Assembly: GCA_028716025.1 (NCBI GenBank)
Contig: JAQUQP010000106.1
Span: forward strand, 1-6,602
Direction of reading: 5' to 3'
DNA from: a bacterium
GTDB lineage: Bacteria > UBA6262
DNA length: 6,602 nt
The notes under the pieces were generated by a model. The model worked only from the letters and a program-made list of their open reading frames with translations, made no database searches and had not been told where the DNA came from. Within the stretch, counting starts at the first letter, position 1, and each line of letters begins with the position of its first letter. Positions 1-5,305 of the stretch are shown piece by piece. The translations under genes and the position numbers were made by a program.

Positions 1-2
1 AC

Positions 3-440
3 CAGCAATGTTTTAATTTCTCCGAGGTTCAATTTGAATTATTCTGGGAAACATTCACCCGGCAGGGGAAATGGGAAAAGATCAAACTAATGCCGGGAGT
101 GAAACAGTTCTTAAAGAAAGTTAAAGGGAAAGATATTACCGTTATCACGGCCCGTCCTCCGGAGCTAAAGCAACAAACTGTCCGCTGGCTGAAAATTAAC
201 AAGATCCCCTATCATAAGCTGATCTTTATGTCCAGGGAATCAAAGCATCACGATGTACTTCTGCATAACCTGAAATTTGATTATTTTGTTGAAGACAGGT
301 TTGAATTTAGTAAAGACCTGGCTGACCTGGGAATCAAAGTATTATTGCTGAATTATCCCTGGAACCTGGAATTTGGAGAGTATCCGGGAATTACGCGAGT
401 GAACAACTGGACTAAGATCAGTAAAATTATCCTGAAATAA
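3..440 (+). CDS. 5'(3')-deoxyribonucleotidase-like HAD phosphatase, 5'-truncated by the window edge
   Basis: Probably a cytoplasmic HAD-superfamily nucleotidase (NT5C / YqfW-like) that removes phosphate from nucleoside monophosphates. The frame stays open from base 3, so the ATG at 90 is an internal methionine and not the start; 29 upstream codons contain a plausible cap-region stretch (FELFWETF). About 145 residues are visible, and the N-terminus with HAD motif I (DxDxT) lies outside the window. Numbering from the methionine at 90: ITARP at 19-23 is motif II, K52 in ESKHHD is the likely motif III lysine, and VEDR at 67-70 matches the acidic motif IV that precedes the 'GI.VLL.NYPWN' ending (81-92) typical of this family. 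In the family, motif IV is usually followed by a short helix, as here. The gene ends at a TAA and is followed by its own terminator. Substrate specificity cannot be read from the sequence; another small HAD phosphatase is possible. Confidence 0.72.
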   Translation, partial: QQCFNFSEVQFELFWETFTRQGKWEKIKLMPGVKQFLKKVKGKDITVITARPPELKQQTVRWLKINKIPYHKLIFMSRESKHHDVLLHNLKFDYFVEDRFEFSKDLADLGIKVLLLNYPWNLEFGEYPGITRVNNWTKISKIILK

Positions 441-452
441 CAGATCAATAAA

Positions 453-458
453 TATAAT
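453..458 (+). promoter_or_regulatory. Candidate -10 box (TATAAT) upstream of the secreted-protein gene
   Basis: A perfect TATAAT lies 55 bp before the ATG at 513. No convincing -35 is seen at 16-18 bp spacing (the best hexamers, such as TCCTGA at 430-435, are poor). A transcript from it would start near 465, inside the left arm of the hairpin at 463-490, which makes its role unclear. In an AT-rich gap this hexamer can also arise by chance. Confidence 0.25.
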
Positions 459-462
459 TAAG

Positions 463-497
463 TAAGACTGGGTGATTATGCCTGGCCTTATTTTTTT
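463..497 (+). terminator. Intrinsic terminator after the nucleotidase gene
   Basis: The left arm TAAGACTGGG (463-472) pairs with CCTGGCCTTA (481-490) across an 8-nt loop. The stem is 10 positions long with one mismatch (A467/C486) and two G-U pairs. Seven Ts follow directly (491-497), the classical Rho-independent arrangement. It starts 22 bp after the TAA of the upstream gene. Unusually, the T-tract ends only 4 bp before the Shine-Dalgarno of the next gene. Confidence 0.8.
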
Positions 498-501
498 AAT
501 T

Positions 502-508
502 AAAGGAG
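502..508 (+). promoter_or_regulatory. Ribosome binding site of the secreted lamin-tail protein
   Basis: AAAGGAG ends 4 bp before the ATG at 513 and so fixes that start. It is unusual in lying immediately behind the T-tract of the upstream terminator, leaving no space for a promoter between terminator and start codon. Confidence 0.8.
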
Positions 509-512
509 ATGT

Positions 513-2234
513 ATGAGAAAAATTATGTTAGTTATAGCCTTAAGTATGTTGAGCATAAAATTGTCAGCTGCCACGCCGGGAGACGTGGTTATTAACGAGA
601 TCATGTGGATGGGCACGGTAACCTCAAGTAGTGACGAATGGATCGAATTGTTTAATACAACAGACCAGGATATTGACCTGACTAACTGGACCCTGAAAAG
701 TGCTGATGGTACGCCGCAGATTGTTTTGATCAGTACCATTACGGCCCATGGATACTATTTATTAGAACGCACTGACGATACAACAGTCAATGATATTAAC
801 GCGGATAAAATATACAGCGGGGCACTAAGCGATACCGGTGAAAGCCTGGTCTTAGCAGATAATTATGACCTGGCCATAGATTCTGTCCCTTGCAGCGGCG
901 GGTGGTTTGCCGGCGCAAAGGCTCCTAATTATTCAATGGAACGGATAAATCCAGCCGAAGGCGGCTGGCTTAAAGCAAACTGGGGTACCGCTCTGGTTGT
1001 TTCTCCTAAAGCGCAGAACAGCCTTTATTATGATGGCACAGCAGGGGATGATACTGATCCTGGTACCCCAACTGCGGATTACCAGGTCAGGATCACGGAA
1101 GTGGCTTTTACTGCTGTTACTGATTGGGTAGAATTATATAATTATGGAGTTGTTGCCACTGATATATCTGGCTTGATGTTGACTGACCTGGATGGCGTAG
1201 ATTCCAGATTAGCAGATGTAAAAACTACCCTGGCGCCTGGTAAATATGCAGTTGTCTACTGGGATGAGGCTGGGGTAGATGAAACAGATGAAATAGGGGA
1301 TTTAAATGGTAACGGAGTCATAGATCTGTATATAGCTGATACCGGGTTGTCTTCAACTGATGATGAGGTCGCTTTAATGAGCGCGGCCAGTGGCGGACAA
1401 TATATCGATGCAGTATGCTGGAGTAATGGTACCGGGGAATTTGCCAGCAGTGAGGATAAAGATATAAAATTATTGGCTGATAATGGACAATGGATCATCG
1501 CCAATGATACAGTCACTAAAAGTGATTGTTGGATTGATTCCAGTAAAATCAAAAGCGATCAGTCAATTGGGCGGTTAGCCGCAACTATTGCGGACAATAA
1601 CACAAAAAATGACTGGTTCCTGTTTAAACTGCCTACCCCAGGCCAAAATAATCCCAGCCTGGTGCCGCCCCTGGTTACCGTGACTTTTGATCCTGCGCCG
1701 CCTTTTAAGGAAGGACAGGTTAAGATCATGCTGCAGATCGAAACCTTGAATTCTATTATTGAGACTCCGCAGGCGGTCTTTTGTGAAGGGACCGGAGATC
1801 CCCGGGACATTATCTTGAGCGGAGCTGATAAGACCTGGCAAGGAATCATGGAAATTTCCCAGGTTGAGAGCGAAAGAGACATAATCTTGAAATATAAGGT
1901 CACTGACAGTGCTAAGAACTGTTCCGAACAAGAAGTGACGTATCTTGGCCTGGCCTATGTACCGCCTGAATACGGGGAAAAGATGTATTGTTATCCCAAT
2001 CCGTGGGACATTAAGTCCGGACTAAACCTGAAATTTTCCGCCTTGGGAGAAGTAGAAAGCTTGATCAAGATATTTACCTTAAATGGCGAACAGGTTAAGG
2101 TTTTAAACGGCCAGGGTGAAATCTACTGGGATGGTACCAATGAAAACGGGGAAAAAGTGGCTGCTGGTATCTATGTTTATTATATGGAAAATACCCAATT
2201 TGTAAAAAAAGGTAAAATCGCTCTACTAAAGTAG
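513..2234 (+). CDS. Secreted lamin-tail-domain protein with FlgD/sorting-type C-terminal tail
   Basis: A 573-residue exported protein, probably on the cell surface or released. Residues 1-20 form a signal peptide: MRK, a hydrophobic run, and a likely signal peptidase I site near SAA (18-20). Residues about 22-130 look like a lamin tail domain (LTD): GDVVINEIMW at 23-32, then DEWIELFN at 41-48, a W59 turn and a YYLLER strand. A second LTD-like unit begins near 189 (YQVRITEVAF, then DWVELYN at 204-210) and runs to about 380; it holds a calcium-loop-like DLNGNGVID at 263-271. Residues about 385-480 look like an Ig-type beta-sandwich. The tail has YPNP (494-497), a strand IKIFTLNGEQVKVL (518-531), then WDG (539-541) and GIYVY (552-556), as in FlgD-Ig / type A sorting-like domains. 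Bacterial LTDs occur in secreted nucleases and adhesins, but no nuclease motif is visible, so an adhesive or structural role is inferred. Terminators flank the gene on both sides, suggesting it is monocistronic. Confidence 0.82.
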   Translation: MRKIMLVIALSMLSIKLSAATPGDVVINEIMWMGTVTSSSDEWIELFNTTDQDIDLTNWTLKSADGTPQIVLISTITAHGYYLLERTDDTTVNDINADKIYSGALSDTGESLVLADNYDLAIDSVPCSGGWFAGAKAPNYSMERINPAEGGWLKANWGTALVVSPKAQNSLYYDGTAGDDTDPGTPTADYQVRITEVAFTAVTDWVELYNYGVVATDISGLMLTDLDGVDSRLADVKTTLAPGKYAVVYWDEAGVDETDEIGDLNGNGVIDLYIADTGLSSTDDEVALMSAASGGQYIDAVCWSNGTGEFASSEDKDIKLLADNGQWIIANDTVTKSDCWIDSSKIKSDQSIGRLAATIADNNTKNDWFLFKLPTPGQNNPSLVPPLVTVTFDPAPPFKEGQVKIMLQIETLNSIIETPQAVFCEGTGDPRDIILSGADKTWQGIMEISQVESERDIILKYKVTDSAKNCSEQEVTYLGLAYVPPEYGEKMYCYPNPWDIKSGLNLKFSALGEVESLIKIFTLNGEQVKVLNGQGEIYWDGTNENGEKVAAGIYVYYMENTQFVKKGKIALLK

Positions 2235-2263
2235 AAATAGCTTGATTGGCAGGAGCTATTTTT
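2235..2263 (+). terminator. Probable intrinsic terminator of the secreted-protein gene
   Basis: Immediately after the TAG stop, AAATAGCT (2235-2242) is the exact reverse complement of AGCTATTT (2254-2261), giving an 8-bp stem with an 11-nt loop; a run of five Ts spans 2259-2263. The stem is A/T-rich, so termination may be only partial. The hairpin overlaps the candidate promoter of the PilZ gene. Confidence 0.6.
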
Positions 2264-2271
2264 GATATAAT
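2242..2271 (+). promoter_or_regulatory. Candidate sigma70-type promoter for the PilZ gene
   Basis: A -35-like TTGATT (2242-2247, four of six consensus bases) is followed after 18 bp by a perfect TATAAT (2266-2271). Transcription would start near 2278, giving a leader of about 28 nt before the ATG at 2306. The -35 box sits in the terminator stem and loop, so terminator and promoter share the same DNA. Confidence 0.5.
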
Positions 2272-2292
2272 TAGCCCATCGAAACTATCACC

Positions 2293-2298
2293 AAAGGG
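2293..2298 (+). promoter_or_regulatory. Ribosome binding site that decides the PilZ start
   Basis: AAAGGG lies 7 bp before the ATG at 2306. The frame is open further upstream to a TTG at 2246, but that codon sits in the terminator loop and upstream of the likely transcription start. The ATG at 2306 is therefore preferred. Confidence 0.7.
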
Positions 2299-2305
2299 AT
2301 ACACT

Positions 2306-2608
2306 ATGAAAAATGATCAAAGATCTTATAGCCGGATACCATCTTTGAAGCACATAGACGGCATTATGTACCTGGAGAATAAGCCTGAAGAGCCTATTAT
2401 TATACAGATCAAAGATCTTAGCCCCGGGGGCGTTCTTTGTGAAAGCAAAACCGAGGTCCAACCCGATACAATCGTTCATCTGGAGATAACTTTTCCGTCA
2501 ATGACCAATGACGAGCCTGGCAAGGTAACCGGTAAAATAGTGCGTTGTAGCAAAAACGAGCGCAGCAAGAGATTTGAAATTGCCATAGCGTATATACGAA
2601 AGAAATAG
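2306..2608 (+). CDS. Stand-alone PilZ-domain c-di-GMP-binding protein
   Basis: A 101-residue cytoplasmic protein consisting of little more than one PilZ domain, which binds the second messenger cyclic di-GMP and transmits the signal to a partner. Both ligand motifs are present: RxxxR as R6-SYS-R10 near the N-terminus, and DxSxxG as D37-L-S39-P-G-G42 after the first strand. The rest shows the alternating hydrophobic pattern of the PilZ beta-barrel (VHLEITFP, KVTGKIVRC, FEIAIAYI). Its length matches single-domain PilZ proteins. It has no membrane segment or output domain, so it should act by protein-protein contact, for example on motility, pilus or polysaccharide machinery; the partner cannot be told from here. 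It has its own candidate promoter upstream and a strong terminator downstream, so it is probably transcribed alone. An exact 14-bp repeat lies within the gene at the sequences encoding the two motifs. Confidence 0.85.
   Translation: MKNDQRSYSRIPSLKHIDGIMYLENKPEEPIIIQIKDLSPGGVLCESKTEVQPDTIVHLEITFPSMTNDEPGKVTGKIVRCSKNERSKRFEIAIAYIRKK
2315..2420 (+). repeat. Pair of exact 14-bp direct repeats inside the PilZ gene
   Basis: GATCAAAGATCTTA occurs at 2315-2328 and again at 2407-2420, 92 bp apart, and both copies run into a similar G/C-rich stretch (AGCCGG versus GCCCCGG). The copies are read in different frames: the first encodes DQRSY, at the RxxxR motif, and the second overlaps QIKDL, at the DxSxxG motif. 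The sequence itself is directly seen; any function is unknown. Confidence 0.6.
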
Positions 2609-2648
2609 CATCAAGTAAAACTACTTAATTGCGGAGACTGACAACTGC

Positions 2649-2694
2649 GATTACAGTGATTTATTAGCGCTTATTAATCATTGTAATCTTTTTT
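2649..2694 (+). terminator. Strong intrinsic terminator after the PilZ gene
   Basis: The left arm GATTACAGTGATT (2649-2661) pairs over all 13 positions (one G-U) with AATCATTGTAATC (2676-2688), around a 14-nt loop containing the small palindrome AGCGCT. Six Ts follow (2689-2694). It lies about 40 bp after the PilZ stop and separates this gene from the sugar-nucleotide genes. The remainder of the 2609-2737 gap holds a 5-bp mini-hairpin (2613-2626) without a T-tract and no convincing promoter. Confidence 0.85.
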
Positions 2695-2737
2695 AATCAC
2701 TATTATGGTCTAATTTTGGCTGGCTGGAGGCAGAGGG

Positions 2738-5242
2738 ATGAAAGCATTAATAATGGCAGGTGGGCTAGGGACACGCCTGAGACCATTGACCATTAATTTG
2801 CCCAAACCAATGGTCCCGGTTGTCAATAAGCCCATGATCGGGCATATCGTTGACCTGCTAAAAAAGCATGGTATAAAAGAAATGACCTCGATCCTGTATT
2901 TCCAGCCAGAAATAATAAAAAATTATTTTGGTGATGGCAGCGAATTTGGCATTCAAATGGATTATGTAGACGCGGTAGAGGATTTCGGTACCGCTGGCAG
3001 TATTAAGAACGCTGAAAAAAATGTTAATGAAACTTTTATCGTTATTAGCGGTGATGTGCTGACTGATTTTGACCTAAGCAGCGCCTTGCAGTTCCATCGC
3101 GAGAAAAAAGCTTTAGCCACTATGGTCCTGACCAGGGTAGCTAATCCCTTGGCGTATGGCGTGGTGATCACTGACAAGGACGGCCGGATCGAGCGGTTCC
3201 TGGAAAAACCAGTCTGGGGTGAGGTATTCAGCGATACAGTTAATACAGGTGTCTATATCCTGGAGCCGAAAATATTCGAATTTATTCCGGCAAAGAAAGA
3301 ATTTGATTTCAGCCGTAACCTGTTCCCCCAGTTACTGGAAAGCAAACAACCGCTTTACGGTTATATTGCCGATGGGTATTGGAAAGATATCGGTGACCTG
3401 GCAGAATACAGGTTTGCTCATTATGATATCCTGACCGGAAAAGTGAAAGTAGTCATTCCCGGTAATAAACTGAATACTATTGGCCGTGATATCTGGGTCG
3501 GGGAAGACAGTGAAATAGACAAACAGGCCGAGCTGAATGGCGGCGTAGTGATCGGTAAAAACTGTGTCATTAAAGCGAATACCAAGATCTCGAATTCGGT
3601 TATCGGCGATAACACCCAGGTAGAAGAGGGTGCTAAGATCCATAATTCTATTATTTGGGAAAACACCCGTATCGGCCGGCAGGCAGAACTTAAAGATAAT
3701 ATAATTTGCCAAGGCGTGGATATCCGGGCCAAGGCTTTTATCCAGGATGGCGCGGTGATCGCCGACGAATGCGTGATCGGGGAAGAAGCGCGCATCAAAG
3801 ATAATGTTAAATTATGGCCGCATAAAGTAGTGGAAGATGGGTCTACTCTTTCTACCAGCCTGGTCTGGGGAGAGAAATGGTCAAAAACCCTGTTTGGGGC
3901 CTACGGGATCTCTGGCTTGGCAAATATTGAAATGACTCCTGAATTTGTAGCTAAGGTCGGTGCTGCCTACGGTGCCTTCCTGGGCAAAGGCTCTACGGTT
4001 ATGACCAGCCGTGATTCGCATAAATCCAGCCGGATGATCAACCGGGCCTTTATTTGCGGCTTGCTTTCCAGCGGCGTGAACGTGAAGGATCTCAGGAATA
4101 TACCAACCCCTTTATTGCGATACAACCTGGGGAAAGAAGGAGAAAAAGGAGCTATTCATGTCCGGAAGTCTCCCTACGATCCTCAAGTTATTGATATTAA
4201 GTTTTTTGATGTGGGAGGCGTTGATCTTTCATTTACTAAGGAAAAATCCATTGAACAGCTATTTTTCCGTGAGGACTTTCGTCGCGCTAAGGTAGAAGAT
4301 ACCGGTGAATTAACTTTCCCTGGCCGTATTATTGAAGATTATAAAGAAGGTTTTTTAAATGCCATTGATCATAAAGCCATCAGTCAGGCCCGCTTGCGGG
4401 TAGTGATCGATTATGCTTTCGGCGATGGGGCTACGCTCTTCCCGTCGATCCTGGGAGAACTAGGTTGTGAAGTCATTTCTTTGAATGCTAACATTAACCC
4501 GGCCAAATTTACCAAGAGTGAAAACGAATTTCACCAGGCCTGGAAAAAATTAGCCGACATTACCGTGGCCTTAAAAGCAGATATAGGTTTTATGCTGGAT
4601 ACCGGCGGGGAGAAACTGTTCCTGGTGGATGAAAAGGGACAGGTCCTGACAGATGATAAAGCCCTGGCCCTGGTCGCTACCCTGATCATGCGAGAGAAGA
4701 AAGGTGCCAGTATCGGTATCCCGGTGACTGCCAGCCGGGTAATCGAAGAAATGGCTAAAAAATACCAGGCTACGATCATCCGTACTAAAACTACGCCCCG
4801 CTCCATTATGGAGCAAGCGCTGCGAAAAGAACAAGATTTGCTGGGTGATAATCTTGGCGGTTTTATTTTCCCGGATTTCATGGGAGCTTTTGACGCTATG
4901 TTTTCCATGGCCAAGATACTGGAGTTGATCGCCAGGCAGAATGTGCGCTTGAACCAGCTGAATGAAGAATTGCCCAAGGTCCATCTCCGCAAAGAACGTG
5001 TTCCCTGTACCTGGGCCGCCAAAGGGACGGTCATGCGCAACTTGGTACAGAGAGCTAAAGACGATGGGGAAATATTCGAACTCATCGACGGGATCAAGAT
5101 CTATAATAAAGACTACTGGGTATTACTGATCCCTGACCCGGACAAGCCTTTTTTCAATATCTATGTGGAATCTGAATCCAGTAATAAATTACTGGAAGTC
5201 ATTAACAAGTATAAGAAAAGGGTCCAGGAGAGCCAAGGATAA
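2738..5242 (+). CDS. Sugar-1-phosphate nucleotidyltransferase / phosphomannomutase-like fusion protein
   Basis: An 834-residue cytoplasmic fusion of the type usually annotated mannose-1-phosphate guanylyltransferase/phosphomannomutase, about the length I recall for this family. Residues 1-232 are a nucleotidyltransferase that makes an NDP-sugar from NTP and sugar-1-phosphate: signature GGLGTRLRPLT at 8-18, K23 in LPKPM, metal-binding D106 in SGD, EKP at 156-158, and a second metal aspartate D217 in WKDIGD. Residues about 248-372 are hexapeptide repeats of a left-handed beta-helix (VVIGKNC, SVIGDNT, CVIGEEA). Residues about 385-830 follow the four-domain phosphohexomutase fold, but every catalytic loop is altered: YGISGLAN at 389-396, RKSPYDP at 476-482 (S478 aligns with the phosphoserine), DTGGEK at 621-626 for DGDADR, GDNLGG at 703-708 for GEESGG, and PDPDKP at 799-804 for the phosphate loop. 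GDP-mannose is the usual prediction; glucose or another sugar is possible. GGAGG at 2726-2730, 7 bp upstream, supports the ATG. Probably co-transcribed with the downstream mutase. Confidence 0.88.
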   Translation: MKALIMAGGLGTRLRPLTINLPKPMVPVVNKPMIGHIVDLLKKHGIKEMTSILYFQPEIIKNYFGDGSEFGIQMDYVDAVEDFGTAGSIKNAEKNVNETFIVISGDVLTDFDLSSALQFHREKKALATMVLTRVANPLAYGVVITDKDGRIERFLEKPVWGEVFSDTVNTGVYILEPKIFEFIPAKKEFDFSRNLFPQLLESKQPLYGYIADGYWKDIGDLAEYRFAHYDILTGKVKVVIPGNKLNTIGRDIWVGEDSEIDKQAELNGGVVIGKNCVIKANTKISNSVIGDNTQVEEGAKIHNSIIWENTRIGRQAELKDNIICQGVDIRAKAFIQDGAVIADECVIGEEARIKDNVKLWPHKVVEDGSTLSTSLVWGEKWSKTLFGAYGISGLANIEMTPEFVAKVGAAYGAFLGKGSTVMTSRDSHKSSRMINRAFICGLLSSGVNVKDLRNIPTPLLRYNLGKEGEKGAIHVRKSPYDPQVIDIKFFDVGGVDLSFTKEKSIEQLFFREDFRRAKVEDTGELTFPGRIIEDYKEGFLNAIDHKAISQARLRVVIDYAFGDGATLFPSILGELGCEVISLNANINPAKFTKSENEFHQAWKKLADITVALKADIGFMLDTGGEKLFLVDEKGQVLTDDKALALVATLIMREKKGASIGIPVTASRVIEEMAKKYQATIIRTKTTPRSIMEQALRKEQDLLGDNLGGFIFPDFMGAFDAMFSMAKILELIARQNVRLNQLNEELPKVHLRKERVPCTWAAKGTVMRNLVQRAKDDGEIFELIDGIKIYNKDYWVLLIPDPDKPFFNIYVESESSNKLLEVINKYKKRVQESQG

Positions 5243-5247
5243 ATACA

Positions 5248-5282
5248 GCTGAATGCTAGATGCTGGAAGCTAAATGTTAAGT
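5248..5282 (+). repeat. Degenerate tandem array of 7-bp units between the fusion gene and the mutase gene
   Basis: Five consecutive heptamers fit GCTRRAT with few departures: the second unit (5255-5261) is GCTAGAT, the fourth (5269-5275) is GCTAAAT, and the fifth (5276-5282) has decayed to GTTAAGT. The pattern fades into the mutase ribosome binding site at 5293-5299. It fills most of the 63-bp gap; I see no terminator in the gap. Confidence 0.65.
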
Positions 5283-5305
5283 GTAGAGATATAGAGGTGT
5301 AAAGA

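Noticed and set aside
90..440. Complete 116-residue gene starting at the ATG at 90
   Set aside because: The frame is open to the window edge with family-like residues upstream, and the visible part lacks HAD motif I, so the gene begins outside the window.
495..504. Palindrome TTTAATTAAA next to the ribosome binding site
   Set aside because: Too short and A/T-only; it arises from the terminator T-tract meeting the A-rich Shine-Dalgarno.
1256..1931. Several minus-strand open frames of about 100 residues across the secreted-protein gene
   Set aside because: They overlap one another and a well-supported gene, with no domain or ribosome binding site pattern of note.
2246..2608. Longer PilZ protein starting at TTG 2246 (20 extra residues)
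   Set aside because: The TTG lies in the terminator loop and upstream of the predicted transcription start. The ATG at 2306 has its own Shine-Dalgarno and places RxxxR near the N-terminus as usual.
2613..2626. AAGTA/TACTT mini-hairpin after the PilZ stop
   Set aside because: Only 5 A/T-rich pairs and no T-tract; the real terminator follows at 2649-2694.
2701..2706. TATTAT as -10 box for the fusion gene
   Set aside because: No -35 hexamer at acceptable spacing; the nearest, TTGTAA at 2681-2686, leaves only 14 bp.
4531..5097. 188-residue open frame on the minus strand
   Set aside because: It lies wholly inside the conserved fusion gene and its translation is Ser/Leu-rich with no recognisable domain: an antisense shadow.
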